Assembly: GCA_036245805.1 (NCBI GenBank)
Contig: BTRK01000006.1
Span: 43,883,020-43,947,019, forward strand
Source of the DNA: Pristionchus mayeri
Lineage: Eukaryota > Nematoda > Chromadorea > Rhabditida > Neodiplogasteridae
Direction of reading: 5' to 3'
DNA: 64,000 nt
Both the position numbers and the translations under genes were made by a program. Below are positions 1 through 23,646 of this stretch, piece after piece. The stretch's first letter is position 1; each line of letters opens with the position of its first letter. The notes under the pieces are model-generated. The model searched no databases, was not told the DNA's origin, and was given only the letters and a program-made list of their open reading frames with translations.

Positions 1-657
1 AATCCAGGAAGTAAAAGCGGGAAATCACGCAGAATTCAGCTGTAGAAGCAGCGAAAAGTGACGCGAGCGCGCGTGAGAGAACGCGGAAAGCGGATAGGCA
101 CACGGACGTCCGCACGCTCGGGACGCGCCACATACACGAGCGGGGAGGGGAGGTGAAAGCGCCGCTCTCTCCGCACTCTAAATCTCCCCTCTTTGCCTTC
201 GCTCTCTCCTCTCTCTTGCACTCACTCCGTCTGGCCCTCCCCTATCCGCTAGCTCTCTGGTCGCCTCTTCCTCTCTCCTTCTCTCGTCTGGTGGCCGCTC
301 CTCCTCCCTGACTGCGTATCGATTCGTCAGGGAGCGAGAGGCGAGAGGAGCAGACGAGAGGGGCGGGCGGAGTCAGAGGGCGTGCGCTCAGCCCCCCGTC
401 CGAGAGAGGGGCGAGACGGAGGAGGAGGGGGAGGAGGAGGGGAGGAAGGAGAAGAGAGGGAGAGAGGGAGAGAGAGAGAGGCATACACACACTCGCTCGC
501 CGCTGCTCTCAGCCGAGGCTAATGTTGCGTCGTCGTCTTCTCGAGTCGCGCAGCTGTTAGCTGCTGCAGCATCTGCAGCAGTCTCCGCCCACCTGCAGCA
601 GCTCCAGCAGCAGCAAGTGCACCGCCTGGCTGGGCGCGTGCCACCGGCCCGACACTG
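1..657. other. 5' flank and leader of the GRK gene
   Basis: No gene is recognised here. Positions 230-480 are strongly purine/pyrimidine biased (CT-rich, then GA-rich), which is low complexity and explains the long open frames on both strands. Positions 560-615 hold repeated CTGCAG/CAGCAG triplets. A short upstream reading frame (ATG at 522, stop at 558-560, 12 codons) precedes the kinase ATG. If the transcript begins upstream of 522 it could lower translation of the main frame. No TATA box or trans-splice acceptor was identified with confidence. Confidence 0.5.
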
Positions 658-11364
<10,707 letters not shown>

Positions 11365-12868
11365 TCCACAATACCCTTATTTTGTGCAGAAACCTCGCAA
11401 TTAGTTCGTTGCGACCGCACTGCTAGAGTTATGACTTGTGTTTCCTCAACTCGCCTGGCTGTCCTTCCTCTCCTCTCGTTTTCCCGGTTGTACCCTCACT
11501 CCTTAAGCCCAGCTTTACCTCGAGGAACACATTCACGTTGGTTACTGATTGCCCGAAATTTGCGTGCGCACAACCAGTCTGATACTGTTGATTCCCTAAT
11601 CTGACCAGTGACAGATTCTATCTCAGAGACTGTGTATCTTATTCTTCTTTCTTTCCCTATTCAGATCAATATTCACGCTGCACACATTTCCTCGTTTTTC
11701 CGCCATTTCCTTATTTATGGCAAGTGCTGTTTTCTTGTTTTCATCATTTTGTATCTCATTTCGCGCTCGCTCTTACCAATTTCATCATCTTCAAGCCCGA
11801 TACTTAGAGAGTCACCGCGTCGATGCTCTATTCACTGTTTTCGCCCTCATTCATGACGCTCGCAAAATCATAAGAACAAGATTGTAAAATCAATAATTTT
11901 TATCACTAACCTCCGCTTAACATCCATCAAACCATTCAGAATCATCCAATTAGTAAACTTTATCGCTGTCATTTCACGTAGTGCTCTACTTACGAGCGGT
12001 TGCTTTCCACCCCCAACTCTCACTTCTTGACCATCAAGGCCTTCTGAAACTAGAGAATTTCTCGCTTTAATTATGACCTGCTCGTAATTATTATTGATTG
12101 TCTTCTGATCGTTTACTAGTCTACTTGTTTCTATCCGCTGATTCCGAGTTAGGAGCACACAATGGAATAAAAAATCGTTTCGTGAAAGTCATTGAAGTTG
12201 AATGCAGAAACGCAATCACAGGCTCTACGACTTGTACATTCCCACAGTTGCACATTTGAGCTGTCATCGAAACGGACAGAGTAATTGACTAGTTCAAAGC
12301 ATTTAAAGGAAAAGATATCTTGATAAATATTTGATATAGGTTGTAATAAAAAAGCACAGCATATCCATTCAAAATAATTTTGAAACTTCGATATTCCGAA
12401 TAGAAAATTGACGTCCTGGTCACGGGAAAACAGTGCAGAGCATATGACGAAGCTATCAGTCGAGACGCAAATTGAGATCAAAGGAACAGTCCTCTTGCAT
12501 GAATCACACATTACATGACTACAAAAATGATTTACTTAGTAAGCACTTGCCTTTCTGATTCATTTTTCGTTCGTATGAGGTGACGTAAAATATTAAGATG
12601 GATGAACAATTATATGGAAAGAGATACATTTCAAGCAAAATAACGCAATTATTAAGTGAAATAGAGTTCGGGGGAGAGTTCAGATAACGGAAATTGGAAA
12701 GACAACGACTGAGCAGTCGTCGACTCTTCATCGCCTACTAAGAAGATTGTGAGATCACAGCAGTACCCGCCTCGAAGGGCGTGGGTCTAGCATGTATTTT
12801 CGCAAGAGGATTCGACGATGACACTTCCCAACAGTCTCTAGGGGCTTACTCAGATCGTGCGGAGATTC
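11365..12868. other. Intergenic, GRK to NEP-A
   Basis: About 1.5 kb between the GRK stop and the NEP-A promoter. It contains the unannotated GRK 3' UTR. The minus-strand open frames (11868-12158 and 12149-12511) match no family I know, lack a signal peptide or motif, and cannot be joined by convincing splice sites. I see no RNA gene or repeat. Confidence 0.5.
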
Positions 12869-12897
12869 TGATAAGAGAATAGAGGACTCCATATAAA
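12869..12897 (+). promoter_or_regulatory. GATA site and TATA box of NEP-A
   Basis: tgataa at 12869-12874 and tataaa at 12892-12897, 43 bp upstream of the ATG at 12941. The same pair occurs in front of NEP-B, -C and -D, which supports function. TGATAA is the core site of GATA factors, including the intestinal ELT-2 type. Intestinal expression is an inference. Confidence 0.6.
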
Positions 12898-12940
12898 ATC
12901 TGAGAAATGATAAGCATCATCACTCCGCACTCAACTCGCA

Positions 12941-15900
12941 ATGAGCAAGGCTGTCTCGATAGCCTTCAAGGTAAGCAATTGCTCTCCCTTCTTTATTGTG
13001 ACCGTTGTGGAATATTTACGGTCTTGTTTATGTTTCGTGTATTAGGGGTTATCGACGATGGAGCATCCCTGCAGCACTACACCGGATGAGAACTATGACG
13101 TCATGCCGCCTTTGATCTATCAATCAAAGGCGGCATGACGTCATAGTTCTCATCCGACGTAGTGCCATCCCTGCTTGGAGAGTGTTATAACATTAGAACA
13201 CTGCTATCTTAGTGCAGACATTAGTGGGTTCATCCTGGAGTGCTCATGTTGACCTTCTCGTTCTACCAGATAACAGCCCTCGTGCTGTTGTTGGGCATTC
13301 TCGGCATCTCAATCGGCGTCCTTATCGTTGACCTCAACATCCGCGATGACGTCGAGGCTACTGTTCCACGTGAGTCGATGAGACTCAGGATTACAACGAG
13401 CGGTCAAATGAGACGTAGAAAAGTTTTTTTTTTCAAATATGCCTTCAATTCTCGAAATAAACGGAATTCTCGTTACAACGGGTAGAAGAGAAAGAATATA
13501 ACTATGAAAAAAATGCGGGAATTATCAGAGTGTAATTGTAATAACGGTCAGAGCTTTACCTGAGGCACGTAAACAGTCACTTTGAAATCCCTTCATCAGT
13601 CGTGCTTGGCCTTCCAATAAATTTTCCCAGATAGATTACCTGTCGGTAAGCGTGAAATCATAGACAGAATTATTATCACTCGATTTTTCATTCATTCGCG
13701 TGCATCTGGCTTATCAGTTCCGAGAGGCAGCTTAGGGGGAAAGATGAATCGGAAATCGCCTCAATGGGGGTTATTACGTCATGATAAGCTGATATAAGCA
13801 CAGAATAATCACGACTATAGTTTACAGTAGGATGGCAATAAATTCTGGGGTTTGCGTAGAAATCATTAATTGACCTCATTAATTGATCAACTTTTTGCAG
13901 CACCTTCGACGCTTCCGACAATTCTGCCACCGACAACAGCGACAGTACCTCCGGCGGAAGATCCCAACAAGAATGTTCCGCCCGGACCCGTCATTCAGTC
14001 AACGGACAAACGATTCGCCAAATTCCAGTCGATTTCGGACCTCTATGAGTATGTGTTATTTTTGGCTTTTCGAGTTTTGTATCGCCATTAAAATGCGAAA
14101 ACTTGGGGAAAACTGAAATATCATTTTTCGAGGTAAATTGTTCTCAAGTTTCAAGATAAATTTGCAGGAAATGGATGAACGTCTCAATCGACCCATGCAA
14201 CGACTTCTACCACTACGTCTGCGGAAAGGGTCAGAAGAACAACGAGGATTCGCCCTTCACTATCTCCTCGATCAAGGACAACCAAGTGGCGAAACAGATG
14301 TGGAATGCCGACTACTGGAAGAACGCGGTTGGTATGAGTTCGAGAAAATCTGCTTGAAGCTTCGATTGAAAGTGTCCACTCTCAAGGCTGCAAGATGCTC
14401 ACAATACTCAGAATAGTTCGAGAAACGACATTCATTTGATTCCTGCGCGTAGCTAATGCGTAAATATGGCCCGACTTTCGAACTTTTCTTCACGATTCAC
14501 TGCAGCCTCTGCCCGTCAAGCAGGCGAAATGGGTCCACGACAAGTGCAGCACGGACAGCACGTACACCGTCGTGAGTTGCTTCTCCGGCAAAAGTTTCCC
14601 AGTGGCTTCTTTGTGATCAGCCCGAACGTATCTCACAAGGAAACCACTCAGATCCCACTGGGAAACGTTTACCAGCGTTGACGATTCATGCAGTGTGGTA
14701 ATACCGACATGATTGAGTTTAGGCTGACCAACAAGCGAAGATCAAGGAGATGCTAACTTCTTTCATTGCCTACACGGATCTCAATGTTCCCTTCCTCACG
14801 CCAGATGTAGCCACTGCTAAGGACAAGACGAAGATCTCCAAGCTCATGGGTTAGCATTTTTGCACACAATTGAGACAAACATTTATATTCATTTTACATA
14901 ATAAAACAATTCAGGATATGCCAGGGGACAATATGGAGCCTTCAATTTCCTCACCGCGTTCGTTTCTGTTGACTTCAAGGTGAAAATATTTTCAAGAATT
15001 CATTGGAAACTGAGTTTTACTGTCCAAATGCAGGACCCCGACAACGCGCCGTATCTCTACTACATCGATCAGCCCCTTCCCATTTTCGTCCCCGGAACCT
15101 ACAGCGATGCCAAGTACCCCATCGTCAAGAAATCGTAAGTGAACATTATCGTCGTCCATGTCTTGCCATTTCATGCTCACAAATGGAAATATGTTTCAGT
15201 CTTGTGCAAGATGTCGCTGACGTGTTCACTCAGACTGTGCTACTTATCAACGGCAAAGCCCCGGACGCAGCCAAGATATCGGTAAAACTCTAGTTTCGCG
15301 AACGTGTTCATAATGATTCTCTTAGAAAATGGCAGACGATGTTGTCGAATTCGACAAAGTAATTTCTACGACCATGCAGCAAGACGCAACTATCCGAAGA
15401 CAGGTCAGTGACAATAGAGTATAGCAATATGATCACTGTTTACACACTTATTGGGATTTTCATTTATTACAGAAATTGAAACAATAGCAAAACCAATGGA
15501 AATAACCTATATTTAGGTCGAGCGCAACTACAACCCGCACACTCTTGCCGATCTGAACACCAAGGCCGATCAGTTCGACTGGGTGGCGTTCCTCCAGTCG
15601 GTGAGTACTTTTGAATGATAATTCTACTCATTCACGAAAATTCATGTACAAAGTTAAGCATAACAGGCAATGACTCGTCTCGGCAACGACCCCAAGGCCC
15701 AGGCTGCCGGCGAGACGAAGGTCATCGTAATGGAGGAGGATATCACCTTCAAGCTCCTTAACGATCTGATCAAGAAGGTTCTGCCAAAAGCAACAATTCT
15801 ATCGATAGTTGGATTCATAGACCGCTTCTGAACAAATTTTTCCTTTTTTCCTTATTTCGCTTATAACTTTTTTTTCCTTATAACTTTTTTCCTTATAACT

Positions 15901-18337
15901 TTTTTTCCTTATAACTTTTTTCTTATAACTTTTTTTTTCCTTATAACTTTTTTTTCCTTATAACTTTTTTTCCTTATAACTTTTTTTTCCTTATAACTTT
16001 TTTTCCTTATAACTTTTTTTCCCTTATAATTTTTTTCCTTATAACTTTTTTACCTTATAACTTTTTTCCTTATAACTTTTTTTTCCTTATAACTTTTTTT
16101 CCTTATAACTTTTTTAGACCGACGCCGCGACAATTGTAAACTACATCTACTACAATACGATTGAGAAGATCAATGCTTACGTTCCCCCTCCACCTGTGGT
16201 AGGCGATGAATTCAATTCTAACAAGTATCTAATTCATTTTTTTCAATAAGTCTTTTTCTAGATTCCCAAACCTGCGACCAGAGCGACGGAGGAGTACCGG
16301 GCTGTGTTCAACCCCGACAGAAAGACTCTGACCGGCATGCTGCGAAAGCCGGACGCGCCCGACACCAGAATGCTCGAAACCACCTGTGCTGCGGTAAATC
16401 GTCAATTCATTCCCGCCGCTCGATCTATGCCGTGTTTAAATCACCTTTCTACTAAGCAATAACAGCAACCTTTTCAGCTAATGGAAACCCTTCTCCCTTG
16501 GGCAGCTACTAGAATGTACGTAGACACGGACATCCCGGACAAGAAGGCACGTGCTACGCTCAAGCAGAATGTGAGTACATCGTCGCCTAGTCAATCAATT
16601 TATGGAATAATGTAGTCAAAATACAAATAGATATTAATTACTGCAACATAATGAATGGTCGGAAAAACAAAAAAAATAGATTGCCGAAATCGCCAACTGG
16701 ATCTTCTTCGGCTTCCGCTCGCAACTCGATCAGCTCAACTGGATGGACCCGGAAAGTAAACAGGTAACATTAGAGCGACATTCGGGTCTCTGTAACAACC
16801 ATCCGCGACTCGGTAATCACAACGGCGCTCCATCAAGTTTAATACATCACATTTTTTTCTGTACTCATAAACATATCGTTCAGGGAGCATTCGACAAGCT
16901 GAACAACATCCAGCTGAACGTCGCTTTTCCCGATTGGGTCACCGACGACAAGAAACTGACTGACTTCTACGCTGTGAGCTATTCGAAAATTTTAAAAAGT
17001 ATTGAATCTAATCCTAAGGGCATCGGAATCACTGAGAACGACAACTTCATGAACCAGTGGATCAAGCTTACTGACTACAGACTTTACAAAGAGGTATTCC
17101 GGTTAAGGCAACGAGCGAGCGCATTACTATCATTGAGGTCGAGCCTATCGTCACTGACCCTGCCCGCGACCGCACTGACTTCTCTTCCTTCATCGGGGTC
17201 ACGAACGCATGGTACCATTTGCATATTTTTTATTTTGATAAATTAATAATACAGGTACCAGCCCCAGATGAACTCAATTACCTTCCCCGAGGGCATCCTC
17301 CAGGAGCCATTCTACGATCCAAACTATCCCATTGCTACCATCTTCGGAGGTGAGTTAAGATCGATCTATGAAGAAGGCAAAAAAGTTGCTTTTAAAAAAT
17401 AATTTGTTCATAGGTCTCGGCGCGATCTCCGGCCACGAGCTCACGCACGGATTCGACGACCAGGGCGTGCAATGGGATGGCATCGGCGCACTGAAAGCGT
17501 CAGTTAACAATTAGTAGATAGTAGGGATGGCAGTTTGGTTCGGTGAATGGATAATCCACTAATCTAACAAAATTGGGCTACCCGATTAACGCCTCTAGAC
17601 ACGATATGGATTATACAAAACAGTTCGCGTCTAAATGGACTGCATCAATTCTGCCATCCCTACTAGATAGTAGGTCACGTTCCTTGACTTCAGATGGATG
17701 TTGGAGACGTCGCAGACGTCTTTCAACGCGATGGCGCAATGCGTCATCGACGAGTACACTAGCTTCTGCCCTTACCCGGGAGTGTGTCTGAACGGAGAGA
17801 ATACTCAGGGGGAGAATATCGCTGACAATGGAGGTACGCTGAGATCATGATTAGTGAAGTATTACATGTTTCAGGAATCCAAGCGGCGTACAAAGCTCTG
17901 AAGGCCTATGAATCTCTGAATGGACCTGACCCCAGACTTCCCGGATTTGCCTCGAACTTCAATTCCGACCAGCTCTTCTTCCTGACTTTCGCACAAGTTA
18001 GTTGGCAAAATAATCTTTTTTAATAAACGATTCAGGCCTGTCTGTTTTAGCTTCTTTTACAAAATTGCCACACGTTTAGACCTGGTGCGACCAAGATTAC
18101 GACGAATTGATGTACAAGATTGCGATCGCTACTGATGTCCACTCGCCCGCCTACTACAGAGTGCTCGGAACTATCCAGAACTTCCCTGCCTTCAGAGTGA
18201 GTATTGATCTTACTGAATATGGGGTAAGTAAAGTAAGTTATAATTATAATATCTTTTAGAATGCCTTCAACTGCCCCGTCAACACTCCGTACACACCCGA
18301 GATGCACTGTGATGTATGGACTTCAAAACCATTCTAA
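12941..18337 (+). CDS. NEP-A: neprilysin-like zinc endopeptidase (M13), intact
   Basis: Type II membrane metallopeptidase predicted to cleave small peptides outside the cell. Twenty-five exons join in frame to 805 aa: 12941-12970, 13270-13369, 13901-14048, 14168-14327, 14506-14571, 14723-14849, 14915-14979, 15034-15134, 15200-15281, 15326-15403, 15517-15600, 15667-15777, 16118-16198, 16262-16393, 16478-16570, 16680-16763, 16884-16973, 17019-17093, 17138-17211, 17255-17349, 17414-17498, 17694-17833, 17875-17996, 18080-18196, 18260-18337. A ten-residue cytoplasmic tail is followed by a membrane helix (11-30, [20 protein letters not shown]) and a Pro/Thr-rich stalk. Ectodomain: [10 protein letters not shown] (103-112), substrate-binding Asn-Ala (592-593), zinc motif HELTH (633-637), zinc Glu in GENIAD (694), HSPAYYR with His762 and Arg768, and CDVW (797-800). 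The chain runs five residues past the usual terminal Trp (TSKPF). It is the only undamaged complete copy here. Confidence 0.93.
13073..13165. mobile_element. Palindromic MITE family P1, copy 3 (NEP-A intron 1)
   Basis: A 93-bp, almost perfect palindrome with a perfect 9-bp target duplication, catccctgc, at 13064-13072 and 13166-13174. Each arm holds tgacgtca, the CREB/ATF-type palindrome. The 9-bp duplication points to a Mutator-like transposase acting in trans. This is the best preserved copy. Confidence 0.85.
14590..14668. repeat. Small inverted repeat in NEP-A intron 5
   Basis: tttcccagtggcttctttgtga is mirrored by tcacaaggaaaccactc...cccactgggaaa, a foldback of about 80 bp between exons 5 and 6. 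The terminal motif TTTCCCA(C/G)TGGG also edges the inverted repeat at 19350-19545 in NEP-B, so the two may belong to one small element family. Confidence 0.55.
15840..16117 (+). repeat. Tandem repeat in NEP-A intron 12
   Basis: About 17 copies of a 15-18 bp unit, ccttataactttttt, with variable T-run length. The array ends exactly at the 3' splice site: the last T-run plus ag is the acceptor of exon 13 (16118). It is absent from the same intron of NEP-B, so it expanded after the copies diverged. Confidence 0.9.
17522..17662. mobile_element. hAT-like MITE in NEP-A intron 21
   Basis: A 141-bp element with inverted ends tagggatggcag / ctgccatcccta. The flanking 8-mers gtagatag (17514-17521) and ctagatag (17663-17670) match at seven of eight positions. 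TAGGG-type ends with 8-bp duplications are typical of hAT MITEs. No coding capacity. Confidence 0.7.
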
Positions 18338-18739
18338 TGAGATCAAGAGTCATTAGTTAATTCTCTACATGGTAAGAGAATGATGTGTTGTGTACACTAA
18401 TAACATTTTCGTTGTCATTATTGTTGTAATTTCAAAGTTATGCAATTATGTAGCATAAAGTTGTTATTTGAGAGACATTTATCTGCTATGAACTGCATTT
18501 TCGTCACATGACCGAGTTTCCAAAAGGGCTGCCTTAGAAACAAAATGAATCACCATTACACAACAAAAATAGAATCTTATTATTCTCTTATTATATGTAA
18601 TCTATTTTTCATTGAAAATTTGGCCCATGAACCTTGACTACGTGCTTAACCTATAACAAAATCCTCGTTGAAAATATTGTATTATGTTTTGCTGCTTCAA
18701 TGCTCATCGCGATCTGGAGCAGTGAGACAAGTCTGGAGT

Positions 18740-18760
18740 TGATAAGAGACTTGATATAAA
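18740..18760 (+). promoter_or_regulatory. GATA site and TATA box of NEP-B
   Basis: tgataa at 18740-18745 and tataaa at 18755-18760, 50 bp upstream of the original ATG at 18811. The block from tctggag through tataaaa is nearly the same as in NEP-C, so the promoter was duplicated with the gene. Confidence 0.6.
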
Positions 18761-19349
18761 AGTGAATGATCAGGTCCACCAATGCACTACCTTAGTCGCT
18801 CTTTTCAAAGATGAACAAGAAAGGAGTGGACATAGCTTTCAAGGTACGGTCCTCGGTTTCTGTTGATTTTTCTTTGGACTCGTATCCTTGAATGTGTGAT
18901 AACTTTAGGATTCTTTCAAGAGGTGATTTCCGGCTAACAGCTCTCGTGCTCCTGTTGGCCGTACTTGGCGTGAGCATCGGTATGCTTGTTGTGTCACTGA
19001 ATATCCGCGATGATGTAGATGCTACCACTGATGGTAAGTATACAACTATATTTTATGATAGGCTGTTAGGCTTTGCAGCCCGCAATGAAACTGCATGCAC
19101 GAGGTTTAAGAAGAAATACAGTAATCCCTAACTACGTGAAAATCGCACGCTTAGCTTCACGCAGAGTAGGTCGCTAATACCTTAAGAGCAACACAATATT
19201 TCCTTACTCTACTATATTTACGATGTGGAAGTGGCAGCATAAACAATTTTCAAGTTGCAAGATCATCGACACGTCACTGTAAAATGTTTGCTGGAGAGCG
19301 ATTCGAAGATCATAGCCGGAATTTAGCAATAGCTTACGCTCTACTCTTG

Positions 19350-19545
19350 TATTTTTCCCACTGGTTTCCTACCTCACTGCCCACTGGGAAGAGATGAAAG
19401 TTGTCGATAGCAAACAACAGGGGAAAAGGCTGGGATCCCACTAGGAGAGCCGTCCTCCCAGTAGCCCCCAAGTATATTTCTAACTGGTGTCCTATCGCAT
19501 CTTTAATGTTTCTCCCAGTGGGCAGTGAGGTAGGAAAACGTGGGA
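19350..19545. repeat. Inverted repeat in NEP-B intron 2
   Basis: tttcctacctcactgcccactggga near the left edge pairs with tcccagtgggcagtgaggtaggaaa on the right. Between them are further partly self-complementary CCCAGTGGG-like blocks. It resembles the smaller foldback in NEP-A intron 5. No coding capacity. Confidence 0.6.
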
Positions 19546-21916
19546 AGAGCTGAGATCACATTGGGAAAAAATACCATAGAAGTTGATGCAATTCACGAAG
19601 ACAAATGCGATTAGCGCACGCTTCTCGAATTTGACCACATCATTCGACCCATTGAGGGAGGGTAGAATTCAGGGATTCCTTTTTTGAGTATTTCAATTTT
19701 CGAGCTGGTTTCGGGTGCTCAAAAGAGCATGACATTTCGCAGGAGCCTGTACGCCTGAAAACTTTAGTAAAATTTATTGCAAAATTGAATTATAAAATTT
19801 ATACTCTATAATAACAACTTCAGTGCCAGCCTACCCTACCCCGGACCCCCCAGCGTCCACAACAACATCTCCGGTTCCGTCAACCACTACTACCAAGTCC
19901 CTGCCTCCTGTTCCCTCAACCACGACAGCCCCACCACCCTGCACCACACTGCCTACAGTTCCTCCAAAGACAGAGGAACCCAAAACCGAAGGGCCACCGG
20001 TGGACCCCGTTGATCCTGATGCCAAGAACATCCCCGATGCACAAATCATTGATAAGGATGACCGTAGATACTCTTCTTTCGCCGGAATCTCCAACCTCTA
20101 CGAGTGCGTTGTGTAGGGAAGCAATTGGAGTTCAAAATTGATTTTTTAAAGTTTTTTATTTGAAAGGGATTGTGCATGAGGAAGTGGTCGTGATATTTTT
20201 TCAAGCACTAGCAGCAGTGATATGTAGCTTTTTGATCCCGAAACAGATTGGAACAATTCAGGAAATGGATGGACCTCACAGTCAATCCGTGCAATGACTT
20301 CTACCATTACGTGTGCGGCAAGGGGCAGAAGAACGATGAGTATTCACCATTCGCCATCTCACAGGAAAGGAACGATCAAGTGGCGAGCAAGATGTGGCAA
20401 GCGAATGCGGACTACTGGAAGAACGCAGTTGGTGTACTAGAGTTCGAAAAACAATTAAACGCTCTATTCAATCAATAATTGCTCCTGCAACTCAGCATGT
20501 CTGAGCGCTATTAGCGGTGGTCCGAATTTCAAATGCTGTTCTTTTTTTTCGAATGCTGGAAACACTCGGTTTGTGTAGGGGAGAATGGAACCACGGTCAC
20601 CACTCTCGATCGGAAGATCTGTTTGAATTAATAGAGTATTTGAATGTATTTGAATGAATACCTGACTTGCGAACTCTATTGTCTACCCTTTGAAAATGGT
20701 TTATAGATGATTGCTTGCAGCCTCTTCCGGTGAAGCAGGCCAAGTGGATCCACGACAAGTGCAGCACGGACAGCTCGTACACAGTCGTGAGTTAATCAAT
20801 TGCTGATTCGATCAGCACGATCATCATGAATATCGATTTTTAGGATGACCAGCAAGCGAAGATCAAGGAGATGGTGAACGACTTCAAGGCGTATACGGAC
20901 CTCAACGTACCATTCCTCACGCCAGATGTAGCCACTGCTAAGGACAAGACGAAGATCTCCAAGCTCATGGGTCAGCATTTCTTGCACACAATTGAGACAA
21001 ACATATTCTTTCATTTTATAAAAGAAAACAATTCAGGATATGCCAAGAGACAATATGGAGCAATCAACTTCCTTACGCCTATTGTTTCTGTCGACTTTAA
21101 GGTGAAATGCAGCTTCAAGAATTCATTGGAAAATTTATTTTACCAAATATAGGACCCCGACAACTCGCCGTATCTCTACTACATCGATCAGCCTGTTCCT
21201 ATTTTCATCCCTGCTGCGTACAGCACTGCTAACTACCTCATCCTCAAAAACAAGTGAATGAGCATTACAGAGAAATGATTTTGGGACCATTATTTTAATA
21301 TGCGAGACTACTATTTTCTCAGACTCGTCGATTATATCGCTGATGTATTCACCCAGACTGCACAGCTTATTAACGGGAAAGACCCGGACGCTGCCAAGAT
21401 CAAGGTGAAATTTTGTTTCGAAAATGAGTTGTTCATATCACAGGTATTGCGAGAGATTGCCTGAAATATGACACCCCGGGGTGCAAAAAAATCCAAACTG
21501 ATTCAATTCCTTCGCTATTATGATGATATTGATTTTAGAAAATGGCACAAGATGTGGTTGAGTTTGATAAAGTGATCTCGACGACCATGCAGCAAGATGC
21601 TTCTGTTCGAAGACAGGTCAGATACTGTAAAATATGAATAATGGACTATCAATGATTCTACCCTTTATTTTAAAAAAAATATTAAAATAGACTCGAAATG
21701 ATCTAAATATAGGTTGAGCGCAACTACAACCCGTTCACACTCGCAGATTTGAACAATCAGGCCGATCAATTCGATTGGGTGGCGTTCCTCCAATCGGTGA
21801 GTCCTCCCTTTTCAAGATTGATAATTGTTGGCATTTACGACATGTCAATAGCAAATTGGGCCCTACCAGGCGATGACAATCGGTGAGTTACGCAAAAACA
21901 TCATCAATTACACTAA

Positions 21917-22226
21917 CAAGGAGACGTCGCGGAGTGTCCATGGAGTTTCATAACGAGACCTAGCGCATTCGAAAGAGGAGAAAATTCTAAGAACTTCTGT
22001 TGTTTTCAAATTTGCTAAACGATCATGTGGAAGTCTGGGCTCATAGTGGGGAAAGGCCGAAACCAGGCTATTTCTGCGACTATGTCCCTAAATTTCCATA
22101 CAGCCCAGACCTCCACATGATCGTTTACCAAATTTGAAAACAACAGATGTTCTTAGAATTTTCTCCTCTTTCGAATGCGCTAGGTCTCGTTATGAAACTC
22201 CATGGACACTCCGCGACGACCCCTTG
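21917..22226. repeat. Foldback element in NEP-B intron 11
   Basis: A 310-bp inverted repeat with arms of about 130 bp (start caaggagacgtcgcggag, end ctccgcgacgaccccttg) and a short centre. The arms are nearly identical, so the element is young or kept paired. The NEP-A intron at this position lacks it. Confidence 0.8.
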
Positions 22227-22552
22227 TAAGATACATATCAACGTAGACGTAAACGATAACTCAATTTATCACAACAGGCGATGACTCGTCTCAGGAACGA
22301 TCCCAAGGGCCAGGCTGACGGAACTTGGAAGGTCATCGTCATGGAGAAGGACATCACCTTCACGCTCCTCAACGATCTAATCGAGAAGGTTCTGCCAATC
22401 TTCAACTTTTTTCACAGAAATATTTCCTTCTCCCTTCAAAATGTCACATTTTTAGACCGACGCCGCGACAATTGTGAACTACATCTACTACAAGACGATA
22501 GAGAAGATCAACGCTTACGTCCCTCCTCCTCCTGTGGTAACCGATGGAAACG

Positions 22553-23646
22553 TATTTACAAAGATATGAGCTCGTTTTCGTAAGAGTCGGACAAACTCTG
22601 GCACCATCAAAAAATGATCATTCTCTGAAACTTTGCATGGTCATGTTCTCGAGTATGGCGATGATGATGGGCACATTTATTTTGACCGCAGATCAACCGT
22701 TGATGCAGATGATGTCGCAACTAAACTAGATATTTACTCATTTCTCGAGCCTAAATACCCCTAAAATTAAGAGAATTGGTTTCCGGTGTCAATATTTTAT
22801 CGCGAATGCGATTATATATTTCATTTTTCAAAATAATTAAAAATAACCGAGTAATCATAACTTCTCGTAGAGCCAAGGGCAATCGGTGAGAGTGACACCA
22901 ATCTGACCGGAATGATGAGAAAAAAATTATTGTGTTTTTGAATTTTCAAAAAAAAATCTGGAAAAGGATTTATGCAAAATAAGGTGAGTGGTCTTCTATC
23001 TAAATCTGAGGATTCTCATCTCCTCGATCCTTTGATCTACCCGACTCTCTGCCTCAGAGTGACCTCTCGTCTGCACTCTCTTCCCTTCCATTGTCTCTCA
23101 AAGAAGTGGGGCAGAGGAGGCAAGAGAGGTCACTCTGAGGCAGAGACTCGGGTAGATCAAAGGATCGAGGAGATGAGAATCCTCAGATTTAGATAGAAGA
23201 CCACTCACCTTATTTTGCATAAATCCTTATCCAGATGTTTTTTTGAAAATTCAAAAACACAATAATTTTTTTCTCATCATTCCGGTCAGATTGGTGTCAC
23301 TCTCACCGATTGCCCTTGGCTCTACGAGAAGTTATGATTACTCGGTTATTTTTAATTATTTTGAAAAATGAAATATATAGTTGCATTCGCGATAAAATAT
23401 TGACACCGGAATCCAATTCTCTTAATTTTAGGGGTATTTAGGCTTGAGAAATGAGTAAATATCCAGTTTAGTCGCGACGTCATCTGCATCAACGCTTGAT
23501 ATACGATCAAAATAAATGTGCCCATCGTCTTCGCCATACTCGAGAACATCGCCACGCAAATTTTCAGAGAATGACGATTTTTCGATGGTGCCAACTATAG
23601 TTAGATTTTGTCCGGTTCTTACGCAAACTGGCTCATATCCATCTTA
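22553..23646. repeat. 1.1-kb foldback element in NEP-B intron 13
   Basis: Arms of about 500 bp face each other around a centre near 23090. The left arm begins at agatatgagc and the right arm ends gctcatatcca. The inner arms, with ctctgcctcagagtgacctc and its complement, are almost perfect. As intronic RNA this would fold into a long hairpin. Confidence 0.85.

Noticed and set aside
11868..12511. Minus-strand open frames between GRK and NEP-A
   Set aside because: No family resemblance, signal peptide or plausible splice joins; AT-rich intergenic DNA.
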